Assembly: GCA_036756705.1 (NCBI GenBank) | Contig: DAIOKN010000002.1 | Span: 1-64,000 of the forward strand | Length of the DNA stretch: 64,000 bases | Direction of reading: 5' to 3' | Source: Caproicibacter sp002399225 | Lineage (GTDB): Bacteria > Bacillota > Clostridia > Oscillospirales > Acutalibacteraceae | In this document: piece after piece, positions 39,930 through 48,911 of the stretch | Numbering within the stretch: the stretch's first letter is position 1 | How the letters are laid out: the number at the start of each line of letters is the position of its first letter | Program-made: the position numbers and the translations under genes | Notes under the pieces: generated by a model | The model's input: the letters and a program-made list of their open reading frames with translations, nothing else | What the model was told of the DNA's origin: nothing | Database searches by the model: none

Positions 39930-42900
39930 TTAAATAAAGTTTACAAAAGAAGAGATTTTTGTAATGTCGATGACCGAAAGCTGCATGCTGTTGACATGCT
40001 GGGCACAGTTGAGAAATGCGTTTGCCGTATCGAGTGAAGTCAGACACGGGATTCCCGCTTCCACGGCATTGCGGCGAATCAGATATCCGTCGCGCTTATG
40101 TGCATCCACTTTGGACGGGGTATTGATCACCAGGTCGATTTGTCCAGAAATAATATCATCGAGGATATCCGGTTTTCCGGACCCGATTTTCCGGGTGCGA
40201 ATGGTCGGAATTCCGTGATCGTTGAGGAAATCTGATGTCCCTTGAGTGGAATAGATCTTCCAACCCAGGTCGTACAGCCCTTTAGCAATCGGCAGCATTT
40301 CCTCCTTGTCTCCGTCTTTTACCGTGACGATTACGTGCCCTTTTTGGATCTTATGAACGCCGGCACCATAAAAGGCCTTGATCAGGGCTTCATTGTAAGT
40401 GTGCGCAATGCCGAGCACCTCGCCGGTCGATTTCATTTCGGGGCCGAGGTTCACATCCTGGCCATAGAGTTTTTCAAAAGAGAACACAGGCATTTTGATG
40501 GCAACCAGATCCCGGTCGCGCTGAAGGCCGTAATGATAACCCATGGCCGGCAGTTTCTTCCCGAAAAATGTGCCAACAGCCAACGGGACAATCGGGATGC
40601 CCGTCACTTTGCTGATGTAGGGTACCGTGCGGGAAGAACGCGGGTTTGCCTCAATGACATAAACTTCGTGATTTTTTACAATATACTGAACATTCAGAAG
40701 GCCCACCACTTTCAGGGCTTTTGCAAGGCGGCGGGTATCCTCCACAATTTTGCTCTGCATTTCCTGCTCCACACCGATTGCGGGGTAAACGGAGATGCTG
40801 TCGCCGGAATGGATTCCGGCACGCTCAATATGTTGCATGATGCCGGGAATCATGGAATCGGTGCCATCGCAGACGGCGTCGACTTCGACTTCCGTGCCCA
40901 TGATGTACTTATCGACCAGAATCGGATGTTTTTGCGCAACCCTGTTGATGATTCCGATCTGCTGAACGATGTCTCCATCCGAATACGCGATCTGCATCCC
41001 CTGGCCGCCAAGCACATAGGACGGGCGCACCAGCACCGGATAACCGAGTTCATGGGCAGCTTCAATTGCTTCCTCGCAGGTGAACACCGTTCTGCCCTCC
41101 GCGCGCGGGATTCCGCACTGGTTCAGAATGGCATCGAACCGCTTGCGGTCCTCCGCTTCATCAATGCCGTCGGCCGAAGTCCCCAGCAGCGGCACCCCCA
41201 TCTTTTCAATGGACCTTGCCAGTTTGATCGCGGTCTGACCGCCGAATTGAACGACGGCTGCGTCCGGCTTCTCCAACTGCACAATATGAAGGACGTCTTC
41301 CTCCGTCAGCGGTTCAAAATACAGTTTATCAGCAACGTCGAAATCCGTGCTGACGGTTTCCGGGTTGTTGTTGACAATAATTGTTTCATAACCGAGCTTT
41401 TTTAATGCCCAAACACAGTGGACGGAGCAAAAGTCGAATTCGATTCCCTGACCGATCCGGATGGGCCCGGAGCCAATGACCAAAACCTTTTTCCTCTTTT
41501 GCTGTGGGACAGATTCATTTTCATTTCCATAGCAGGAATAGTAATACGGAGTTTCCGCTTCAAATTCCGCCGCGCAGGTATCCACCATTTTATAGACAGG
41601 CTGAATCTTCCATTTTTCTTCAAGGCGGCGGATTTCATCGACACTTTTTCCACAGAGTTCTGAAATTGTTTGATCTAGAAATTCATATTTTTTTGTCTGA
41701 AACAGAAGTTCGGAGTTCAGTGCCCCTGACGTCAGCTTTTTTTCCACCTGAACGATGTTATAAAATTTTTGTAAAAACCAGCGGTCGATTTTTGTAATCT
41801 CGTGAATCTGGTCAAACGAAACGCCGCGGCGCAGAGCTTCCGCAATCGCCCACATGCGGCGGTCGTCGATGACATGCAGCCTTTTTTCCAGTTCCGGGTC
41901 CGACAGCTTTGCGAACTCGGGGTCCTGCAGGCTGTACACATTCTGTTCCAGGCACCGAATCGCCTTCATCAGCGCCGCTTCAAAGTCCGGCGCGATGCCC
42001 ATCACCTCTCCGGTAGCTTTCATCTGCGTTCCAAGGATCCGCTTGGCAAAGACAAACTTGTCGAACGGCCAGCGGGGGATTTTTACCACGCAGTAATCCA
42101 TCGTCGGCTCAAAGCAGGCATAGGTCTTTTTCGTGATCGCATTCGGAATTTCGTCAAGGGTATAACCGAGCGCAATTTTGGAAGCGACCTTCGCAATCGG
42201 GTAGCCGGTCGCCTTGGAAGCCAGCGCAGAGGAACGGCTGACGCGCGGATTCACCTCAATGACAACATATTCGAAGCTGTCCGGATTCAGTGCAAACTGC
42301 ACATTGCAGCCGCCTTCCACCTTCAGTTCGCGGATGATGGCGACCGCGGCGCTGCGCAGCATCTGCAGTTCCTTGTCGGCTAATGTCTGGCAGGGTGCAA
42401 CAACAATGGAGTCGCCGGTATGTACACCGACCGGATCGATGTTTTCCATATTGCAGACGGTGATGCAGTTGTCGTTTTTATCCCGCATGACTTCGTACTC
42501 GATTTCTTTCCATCCGGCGATGGAGCGTTCAATCAAGACCTGATGAACGCGGCTTCTGTGCAAGCCGACCGTGGCGATGTTCACCAGCTCTTCCTCGCTG
42601 GCCGCAATGCCGCCGCCCGTGCCGCCCAGCGTGAACGCCGGACGAACCACAACGGGATATCCGATTTTCTGAGCGGCTTTGAGACATTCGTCCATGTTTT
42701 CCGCAATGGAGCTTTCCGCCATCGGCTGATGAATCCGTTCCATGGCCTCCTTGAAAAGCTCCCGATCCTCCGCCATACGGATTGTATTTGCATCCGTGCC
42801 GATCATCTCAACATGATTCTGTCTTAAAAATCCAGATTCTTCCAGCTCGACCGCCAAATTCAGCGCGTTCTGGCCTCCCAGGGTCGGCAGGATGCTGTCT

Positions 42901-43148
42901 GGATTCTCTTTCAGAATTACCTTTTTCACGGTTTCCACCGTCAGCGGCTCAATATAAACCTTGTCCGCGATCTGCCGATCCGTCATGATGGTTGCCGGGT
43001 TTGAATTGATCAGAACGACCTCGATTCCCTCTTCGCGCAGTGCCCGGCATGCCTGGGTGCCGGCATAGTCAAACTCCGCGGCCTGGCCGATAATAATCGG
43101 CCCGGAACCGATAATAATCACTTTTTTGATATCCTGCCTCTTACTCAC
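39930..43148 (-). CDS. carB: Carbamoyl-phosphate synthase, large subunit
   Basis: A 1072-residue synthetase with two homologous ATP-grasp halves (about 1-400 and 550-935), an oligomerisation region between them and a C-terminal MGS-like allosteric domain (about 940-1072). Start segments IIIGSGPIIIGQAAEFDYAG and VIGSGPIRIGQGIEFDF mark each half. Carbamoyl phosphate feeds pyrimidine and arginine synthesis. It overlaps carA by 4 bases. No truncation is visible. Confidence 0.98.
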   Translation of the reverse strand: MSKRQDIKKVIIIGSGPIIIGQAAEFDYAGTQACRALREEGIEVVLINSNPATIMTDRQIADKVYIEPLTVETVKKVILKENPDSILPTLGGQNALNLAVELEESGFLRQNHVEMIGTDANTIRMAEDRELFKEAMERIHQPMAESSIAENMDECLKAAQKIGYPVVVRPAFTLGGTGGGIAASEEELVNIATVGLHRSRVHQVLIERSIAGWKEIEYEVMRDKNDNCITVCNMENIDPVGVHTGDSIVVAPCQTLADKELQMLRSAAVAIIRELKVEGGCNVQFALNPDSFEYVVIEVNPRVSRSSALASKATGYPIAKVASKIALGYTLDEIPNAITKKTYACFEPTMDYCVVKIPRWPFDKFVFAKRILGTQMKATGEVMGIAPDFEAALMKAIRCLEQNVYSLQDPEFAKLSDPELEKRLHVIDDRRMWAIAEALRRGVSFDQIHEITKIDRWFLQKFYNIVQVEKKLTSGALNSELLFQTKKYEFLDQTISELCGKSVDEIRRLEEKWKIQPVYKMVDTCAAEFEAETPYYYSCYGNENESVPQQKRKKVLVIGSGPIRIGQGIEFDFCSVHCVWALKKLGYETIIVNNNPETVSTDFDVADKLYFEPLTEEDVLHIVQLEKPDAAVVQFGGQTAIKLARSIEKMGVPLLGTSADGIDEAEDRKRFDAILNQCGIPRAEGRTVFTCEEAIEAAHELGYPVLVRPSYVLGGQGMQIAYSDGDIVQQIGIINRVAQKHPILVDKYIMGTEVEVDAVCDGTDSMIPGIMQHIERAGIHSGDSISVYPAIGVEQEMQSKIVEDTRRLAKALKVVGLLNVQYIVKNHEVYVIEANPRSSRTVPYISKVTGIPIVPLAVGTFFGKKLPAMGYHYGLQRDRDLVAIKMPVFSFEKLYGQDVNLGPEMKSTGEVLGIAHTYNEALIKAFYGAGVHKIQKGHVIVTVKDGDKEEMLPIAKGLYDLGWKIYSTQGTSDFLNDHGIPTIRTRKIGSGKPDILDDIISGQIDLVINTPSKVDAHKRDGYLIRRNAVEAGIPCLTSLDTANAFLNCAQHVNSMQLSVIDITKISSFVNFI

Positions 43149-44221
43149 AGACGGCTCCCTCCCATCAGGGTAATAAACTTGTCGAAAAGGAATCCAGTGT
43201 CACGCGGGCCCGGCGAGGCTTCCGGGTGAAACTGCACGGAAAAGACCTTTCCGTTTCGATAAGATAATCCTTCAATGCTTCCATCGTTCATACTGACAAA
43301 ACGGATGTCTGCAACTGAAGGATCAACGGTATGGCCATCCACCACATAGCCATGGTTCTGCGAGGTGATATAAACCTTGTTTTTGGAAAGATCTTTGACA
43401 GGGTGATTAATTCCTCTATGGCCGTATTTTAATTTATAAGTATCAAATCCCATTGCGAGCGCCATTAGCTGATGACCCAGACAAATGGCAAACGTGGGAA
43501 TCCCATTTTGATAGACCTTTTTCAGCTCTGCAATGGACTTTTTGCACTCTTTGGGATCTCCCGGTCCGTTGGAAAGCATGAGTCCGTCCGGATGAAACTG
43601 CAGCATTTCTTCAAAATCCGCGTCGTACGGAAAGCGCTTCACCGTGCATCCGCGTTTGACCAAGGAACGGATAATGTTATTTTTGGCGCCGTAGTCAACC
43701 AGCGAGACACGGATGGGACCGTCTCCGTAAACGGCGCTTTCCCGGTGACTGACCGCCGGAACGGTGGGTTCTGGAACGTAGGATTGAACCGTACTTTTCA
43801 TTTTTTCTTTGTCGACGGATTCCCCATAGGCAATCATTCCGCGCATGGTTCCGCTTTCCCGCAGGACTTTCGTCAGGGCCCTTGTATCAACTCCCTGCAT
43901 TCCCGGAACATGATTCTGTTTCAAAAAGGTGTTTAAATCTACTTCACTGCGGAAATTGCTGGGCAGTTCGGAAAGCGTGTGGACAATGTACGCGGAAAGC
44001 CAAGGGCGCGTAGACTCCATATCATCATAGCAAATCCCGTAATTTCCAATCAGAGGATAAGCCATGACAACCCCTTGCCCCGCGTAAGAAGGATCTGTGA
44101 GAAGTTCCGTATAGCCGCACATTGCACTGTTGAAAACAATCTCACAGCAGGTATCGCGTTCATCTCCGAAGCCTGTCCCCTCAAAAGCCGTTCCGTTTTC
44201 CAGCATCAGCAATGCCTTCAT
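43145..44221 (-). CDS. carA: Carbamoyl-phosphate synthase, small subunit (glutamine amidotransferase)
   Basis: A 358-residue subunit that delivers ammonia from glutamine to CarB. The class I amidotransferase triad is visible: Cys in FAICLGHQLMAL (about 245-256), and His/Glu in QFHPEASPGP (about 330-339). The start at 44221 has GGTG 7 bases upstream; an ATG five codons earlier is possible. It follows dapL by 58 bases and overlaps carB. Confidence 0.97.
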   Translation of the reverse strand: MKALLMLENGTAFEGTGFGDERDTCCEIVFNSAMCGYTELLTDPSYAGQGVVMAYPLIGNYGICYDDMESTRPWLSAYIVHTLSELPSNFRSEVDLNTFLKQNHVPGMQGVDTRALTKVLRESGTMRGMIAYGESVDKEKMKSTVQSYVPEPTVPAVSHRESAVYGDGPIRVSLVDYGAKNNIIRSLVKRGCTVKRFPYDADFEEMLQFHPDGLMLSNGPGDPKECKKSIAELKKVYQNGIPTFAICLGHQLMALAMGFDTYKLKYGHRGINHPVKDLSKNKVYITSQNHGYVVDGHTVDPSVADIRFVSMNDGSIEGLSYRNGKVFSVQFHPEASPGPRDTGFLFDKFITLMGGSRL

Positions 44222-44279
44222 GCAATCACCAACCATTCTTATCTTATATCTTTCATAATCTCTCGGAATTCAAAGGACT

Positions 44280-45503
44280 TCAGAATGCGGAAAAAGCCTC
44301 GACAATCCTGCGAACTGCCTTCTCTGTATTCTCCGCCGTATTAAAACTGGTCAAACGGAAATATCCTTCTCCGGAATGGCCAAAGCCGGAACCCGGCGTG
44401 CCAACCACACCCGTTTTAGCCAGCAGCTGATCAAAAAATTCCCAAGAAGAAAGCCCATTCGGCGTTTTCAGCCAGACATAAGGGGAATTCACTCCGCCAT
44501 ACACTTCAAATCCAGCTTTCTGAAGACCCTCCAGAATTATTTTTGCGTTTTTATGGTAATAATTGATATTGGCGCGAACCCCTTTCTTTCCAGCCTCGGA
44601 ATAAACGGCTTCCGCGCCGCGCTGAACGATATAGGAAACCCCGTTCATCTTGGTGGACTGACGGCGCTCCCACAAACGGTTCAGCGAAACGCCGTTTACC
44701 GTCAGTTCCTTCGGAATTACCGTGAACGCGCAGCGCACACCTGTAAATCCGGCCGTTTTGGAAAAGCTGCGGAATTCGATCGCACATTTTTTGGCACCCT
44801 CGATCTCATAGATGCTGTGGGGCATATCCGGTTCCGTAATATAAGCTTCATAAGCCGCGTCATACAGAAGGACAGAATGATGTGCCAAAGCGTAACCGAC
44901 CCATTTTTCCAGTTCATTCTTTTTGATTCCCATCCCGGTTGGATTATTGGGGAAACAGAGGTAAATCATATCGGCTCGCTGCTTGGGAATTTCCGGCAAA
45001 AATCCGTTTTCTTTTTTGCACGGCATATAAACGATTTTGCTCCAACCCTTTTCGGGCGAGTAGTCTCCGGCCCGGCCAGCCATGGCGTTGGTGTCAACAT
45101 AGACCGGGTAGACCGGATCACAGACCGCCACGGTATTACCACGGTCAAAAATTTCGCCGATATTCCCGGTGTCACTTTTTGCACCGTCGCTGACAAAAAT
45201 TTCGTCCGGGTTAATTTCGATTCCATTTTTTTGATAATCATTCTCGCAGATTGCATCTCTTAAGAATAAATATCCAGCCTCCGGGCCATATCCACGGAAC
45301 GTTGCAGCCTCCCCCATCTCGGTGGAAGCCATCTTCATTGCGTCCACTACAGCCTTCGGTAATGGTCGTGTCACATCGCCGATTCCCAGCCGAATGATCT
45401 CCTTTTCGGGATGTTGTTGAGAAAATTGCTCCACTTTTTTTGCAATATCCACAAACAGATAACTTTTCGGCAACTTCACATAATTTTCATTAATCTTAAG
45501 CAA
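44280..45503 (-). CDS. dapL: LL-diaminopimelate aminotransferase
   Basis: A 407-residue PLP enzyme that makes LL-diaminopimelate directly from tetrahydrodipicolinate, the DapL route. The PLP lysine lies in FRSFSKTAGFTG (about 237-248), and YLCFPNNPTG (about 172-181) binds the cofactor. The start is TTG at 45503, giving the family N-terminus M-LKINENYVKLP, with GGAAGG seven bases upstream. It lies 57 bases after dapF, so two successive lysine/peptidoglycan steps are adjacent. Confidence 0.96.
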   Translation of the reverse strand: MLKINENYVKLPKSYLFVDIAKKVEQFSQQHPEKEIIRLGIGDVTRPLPKAVVDAMKMASTEMGEAATFRGYGPEAGYLFLRDAICENDYQKNGIEINPDEIFVSDGAKSDTGNIGEIFDRGNTVAVCDPVYPVYVDTNAMAGRAGDYSPEKGWSKIVYMPCKKENGFLPEIPKQRADMIYLCFPNNPTGMGIKKNELEKWVGYALAHHSVLLYDAAYEAYITEPDMPHSIYEIEGAKKCAIEFRSFSKTAGFTGVRCAFTVIPKELTVNGVSLNRLWERRQSTKMNGVSYIVQRGAEAVYSEAGKKGVRANINYYHKNAKIILEGLQKAGFEVYGGVNSPYVWLKTPNGLSSWEFFDQLLAKTGVVGTPGSGFGHSGEGYFRLTSFNTAENTEKAVRRIVEAFSAF

Positions 45504-45560
45504 GCGCGGCCCTTCCTTTCCCAAGCAATCAAAAAATATTCATTTCAAATGAATATTATA

Positions 45561-46394
45561 TCAGATTTTCACGGTTCCGTCAAAGACAAATTCCGCCGCT
45601 CCTTTCAAAAAGACTTCATTGGAATTTTCATCCCAGCGAATGAAAAGTTCTCCGCCCTTCAGATGAATTTTTACGGCACGGCCCGTTTTCTGATTCCATG
45701 CCGCCGCGCAGGCAACCGCACAGGCACCGGTTCCACAGGCAAGCGTTTCACCGGAGCCGCGTTCCCAGACGCGCATTTTCAGTTCATCTTTTCCCATCAC
45801 CTGAACGAATTCGGTATTGACACGGTCCGGGAACATCAAATGGTGCTCAAACAACGGTCCGATCTCTTCCAGTTTGATGGAATCAACATCGTCGGCAAAC
45901 ACCACGCAGTGGGGATTCCCCATGGAAACACAGGTAATCCGGTACTCCCGGCCACCCACGGCAAGCGGCTCGTTCCGGATCTGTTCTTTTGAAAATGTAG
46001 CGGGAATTTCCGGCGTATGAAAAATCGGTCGTCCCATATTCACTTCAACTGTTTTCACCTGCCCGCCCTGTATGTCAAGGTGCAAAGTTTTAATACCGCT
46101 GAGGGTTTCCACGCTCAAAATGTCTTTTTTAACAATCCCGCGCTCATAAACGTATTTGCCTACGCAGCGGATGCCGTTCCCGCACATTTTGCCCTCGGAA
46201 CCATCGGCGTTATACATATCCATTTTGCAGTCGGCCTTTTGTGAGGGTTCAATTAAAATGAGGCCGTCAGAACCGATTCCAAAATGTCTGTCACTCAACT
46301 TTACGGAAAGTTCAGACGGATTTTGCACTGTTTCGTGAAAGCAGTCCACATAAATGTAATCGTTGCCAATCCCCTGCATCTTTGTAAATTTCAT
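45561..46394 (-). CDS. dapF: Diaminopimelate epimerase
   Basis: A 277-residue two-base epimerase converting LL- to meso-diaminopimelate for lysine and peptidoglycan. Both catalytic cysteines are present: KMCGNGIRCVGK (about 68-79) and LACGTGACAVAC (about 217-228). It starts 12 bases after the ANTAR gene and precedes dapL. Confidence 0.97.
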   Translation of the reverse strand: MKFTKMQGIGNDYIYVDCFHETVQNPSELSVKLSDRHFGIGSDGLILIEPSQKADCKMDMYNADGSEGKMCGNGIRCVGKYVYERGIVKKDILSVETLSGIKTLHLDIQGGQVKTVEVNMGRPIFHTPEIPATFSKEQIRNEPLAVGGREYRITCVSMGNPHCVVFADDVDSIKLEEIGPLFEHHLMFPDRVNTEFVQVMGKDELKMRVWERGSGETLACGTGACAVACAAAWNQKTGRAVKIHLKGGELFIRWDENSNEVFLKGAAEFVFDGTVKI

Positions 46395-46406
46395 ATTGGA
46401 TTCCCC

Positions 46407-46949
46407 TTATGAGTTCAAGATGATCATGGCTGTTTCCGCCATCTTTTTTCCCGTATCCATGCTTTTCTTTTGAAGGAACCGGTGTGCCTGCGGTTCCGTA
46501 AAATAATTTCGTTTCATCAAAAGGGCTTTTGCACTTTGGATCAGCTGCTTTTCATCACGATTTTCTGTAGACAGCTTCTTTCTAACCGAAAACAAGGTTG
46601 GGTCCGACAAATTCAAAAACATATTCACGGTGGAAATCAGCTGGATGCGGTTAATGGGCAGCATCAGAACGGCCTGTTCCAGTTTTTCACACGTAGGCGC
46701 AAGCTTTGAACTGACCAGGAAAAGAAAATCATAAGAAGTGCCCACCATTCGCGGCAAATTGATCGCCGCCATATCTCTCAGCCTTACACTGCAAACCGCA
46801 ACGCCGCCGCGGTAATGATTCCTAGTAAAATCTATCACCTGAGCTCCGGTTGCGCATACAGCGCCGACGAAGAAACCGCTTGACCGAAGAACTGCCGCTA
46901 TTCTTTTTGCATATTCCGGGTTTGAATTAGCCACAACAATGTTGCTCAT
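46407..46949 (-). CDS. ANTAR-domain RNA-binding antiterminator with degenerate receiver
   Basis: A 180-residue protein. Residues 1-115 have a receiver-like fold (NIVVANSNPEYAKRIAAVLRSSG), but where the phospho-acceptor aspartate is expected the sequence reads VCSVRLRDM, so phosphorylation is unlikely. A helical linker leads to the C-terminal ANTAR domain (about 125-180: KQLIQSAKALLMKRNYFTEPQAHRFLQKKS), which binds dual-hairpin RNA to prevent termination. It is first gene of the dap-car-pur transcript, so it may act on that leader or elsewhere, for example on nitrogen-assimilation genes. Confidence 0.85.
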   Translation of the reverse strand: MSNIVVANSNPEYAKRIAAVLRSSGFFVGAVCATGAQVIDFTRNHYRGGVAVCSVRLRDMAAINLPRMVGTSYDFLFLVSSKLAPTCEKLEQAVLMLPINRIQLISTVNMFLNLSDPTLFSVRKKLSTENRDEKQLIQSAKALLMKRNYFTEPQAHRFLQKKSMDTGKKMAETAMIILNS

Positions 46950-47089
46950 AACAGACCACTCCGTCGGAAAAGGATATGCGCAAACATCCTAAAAAGGCTC
47001 TTTTCTGCAAGCACCATTTAGAAAGCTGCCAGAAGAAGAAACATGTGTGGTTTGAATTTTATCAGGTACCTTTTCATCGTATATTTTTA

Positions 47090-47118
47090 ATATTATGCCT
47101 TTTTAAAAGTCCTGTCAA
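47090..47118 (-). promoter_or_regulatory. Promoter of the ANTAR-dapF-dapL-carAB-pur transcript
   Basis: Minus-strand TTGACA (47113-47118), 17-base spacer, TAATAT (47090-47095). It leaves a leader of about 135 bases before the ANTAR gene. No terminator with a good T-tract is seen in that leader. The remaining gap to 47300 holds no supported gene. Confidence 0.75.
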
Positions 47119-47301
47119 TCTTTTTTAAATTGAAAGAAAGATTTCATGTCAATGCACAAAATTCCGATAAATCGATGCTGTTCTCTGAATTTTTGCAGTT
47201 TTCACAAAAGGGTATGCAAAAGTTGAATCATCTTCGTCACGCTGCTCCAAAAAAGCCAAAGGATGCGGAAAAAACGGGAAGCAGGACTTCGGCTGCTCTT
47301 G

Positions 47302-47343
47302 AAAAATGGCCTGTTTGAAATTTTTTTCAAACAGGCCATTTTT
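47302..47343. terminator. tyrS terminator
   Basis: AAAAATGGCCTGTTTGA (47302-47318) pairs perfectly with TCAAACAGGCCATTTTT (47327-47343). On the minus strand the T-tract follows the tyrS stop codon directly (one base after the gene). It could also work on the plus strand. Confidence 0.9.
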
Positions 47344-47344
47344 A

Positions 47345-48583
47345 TCAGAGATCAAGCGAGATTTTATGATAGATTTTTTTACCTTTTCTCACGATCAGGT
47401 AAGATTTTCCCTCTTTCAGGAAATCCTGCTTTGTAAAAGCAGCAGCCGGATCCATCACCTTTGCACCACCCACAGAGATTCCTCCCTGCGCAATCAGGCG
47501 TCTCGCCTCGCCGCGTGACGATGCCAGTCCCGATTTGACAAGGAGATCCAGAAGTTTAACGGCGCCATCGGTAAAATCCGCAGCGGAAAGCTGTGTGGTC
47601 GGCATGTTTTCCGCATCGGCCGACTGATGAAACAGCGCCTGTGCCGCGTCCCGCGCTTTGGTTGCCTCTTGTTCTCCGTGAATCTGCTTCGTTACTTCAA
47701 AGGCCAGCAGCTCTTTTGCCGGATTCAATTGCTGACCGGTCAAAGAGGAGAACTCTTCAATTTGCTTCATTGGAACAAACGTCAGCATTTTCAGACATTT
47801 CAGAACGTCGGCGTCATCCACATTCCGCCAATACTGATAAAACTCAAACGGAGAGGTCTTTTCCGGATCAAGCCAAACCGCTCCCTTTTCCGTCTTGCCC
47901 ATTTTTCTGCCTTCGCTGTTTGTCAGCAGATTGACGGTGATGCCGAAAGCATCCTGATTTTCTTTGTGGCGGATTAACTCCACCCCGCCGATGATATTGC
48001 TCCACTGGTCGTCTCCTCCAAGCTGAAGCTTACAACCGTACCGGCGGTACAGTTCCAGAAAATCATAGCTCTGCATGATCATATAGTTCATCTCAAAGAA
48101 GGATAGTCCCTTCTCCAGCCTTTGCTTGTAACATTCGGCGTTCAGCATACGGTTTACGGAAAAACAAACGCCGACATCTCTCAGAAAATTGATATAATTC
48201 AAGTTGGAAAGCCAGTCCGCATTATTCGCCATAATGGCTTTGCCGTCTGAAAAATCAATCAGCCTGGACATCTGCTTCCGAAAGCAGGAGATATTGTGCG
48301 CAATTTCCTCTTCCGTCAGCATTTTCCTCATTTCGGTTTTTCCGGTCGGGTCGCCAACCATTCCCGTTCCTCCGCCGAACAGTGCAATCGGCGTGTGGCC
48401 TGCCCGCTGCAGATGAGCCATCACCATAATGGGGATATAATGCCCGACATGCAGACTGTCCGCAGTCGGATCAAATCCGACATAAAACGTCGTCTTTTCG
48501 TCATTCAGCAGATGGCGGACCCTTTCCCGATCCGTTATCTGTGCAATCAGGCCCCTCTCTTCCAATGTTTCAAAAACACCCAT
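47345..48583 (-). CDS. tyrS: Tyrosyl-tRNA synthetase
   Basis: A 412-residue class I synthetase. The HIGH-like motif is HVGHYIP (about 45-51), tyrosine binding residues are in SYDFLELYRRYGCKLQLGGDDQW (about 170-192), and the KMSKS-like loop is GRKMGKTEKG (about 227-236). A C-terminal S4 RNA-binding domain ends the protein. The start at 48583 has AGGAGG 7 bases upstream; longer readings enter the T-box terminator. Expression is governed by the tyrosine T-box directly upstream. Confidence 0.97.
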   Translation of the reverse strand: MGVFETLEERGLIAQITDRERVRHLLNDEKTTFYVGFDPTADSLHVGHYIPIMVMAHLQRAGHTPIALFGGGTGMVGDPTGKTEMRKMLTEEEIAHNISCFRKQMSRLIDFSDGKAIMANNADWLSNLNYINFLRDVGVCFSVNRMLNAECYKQRLEKGLSFFEMNYMIMQSYDFLELYRRYGCKLQLGGDDQWSNIIGGVELIRHKENQDAFGITVNLLTNSEGRKMGKTEKGAVWLDPEKTSPFEFYQYWRNVDDADVLKCLKMLTFVPMKQIEEFSSLTGQQLNPAKELLAFEVTKQIHGEQEATKARDAAQALFHQSADAENMPTTQLSAADFTDGAVKLLDLLVKSGLASSRGEARRLIAQGGISVGGAKVMDPAAAFTKQDFLKEGKSYLIVRKGKKIYHKISLDL

Positions 48584-48614
48584 TTGTCTTCCTCCTGTTT
48601 TTTCAGGGAGCCAT

Positions 48615-48876
48615 AAAAAAGCCCCCTGCAATTTTAAAATGCAGAGGGCGGAAAATCCGCGGTACCACCTCAGTTCACCGCATCCTCACGGAAACGGCCT
48701 TACGGGTACCCGACGATACCCACACGCTGTAACGTGCGTTTTCACGGCCCGGCCTACTAAAAAAGTTCAGCCCGGCGGCTCCGGGATGTATTTCATCCGG
48801 CAGACGCACCTGCTTTCATCGGCCGCAGGCTCTCTGAGCGCTTGTCCCGAATTACTTCTTCCCCTCTTCGCTGTTG
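48615..48876 (-). promoter_or_regulatory. Tyrosine T-box riboswitch leader of tyrS
   Basis: The T-box sequence GAGGTGGTACCGCGG (complement of about 48657-48671) binds the acceptor end of uncharged tRNA. Upstream, GAAATACATCC in the stem I region carries the specifier codon TAC (about 48788-48790) for tyrosine, and GAAGTAA near the start fits the AGTA bulge. Downstream is the terminator GCCCTCTGCA/TGCAGGGGGC with TTTTTT (48615-48649). When tRNA-Tyr is uncharged, the antiterminator forms and tyrS is transcribed. Confidence 0.95.
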
Positions 48877-48882
48877 AAGAAT

Positions 48883-48911
48883 ATTATAAATTTATTTTGC
48901 CCGGTTGTCAA
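48883..48911 (-). promoter_or_regulatory. Promoter of tyrS, inside the recN 3' end
   Basis: Minus-strand TTGACA (48906-48911), 17-base spacer, TATAAT (48883-48888): a perfect consensus promoter. The -35 box and most of the spacer lie within the last codons of recN. Confidence 0.9.
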
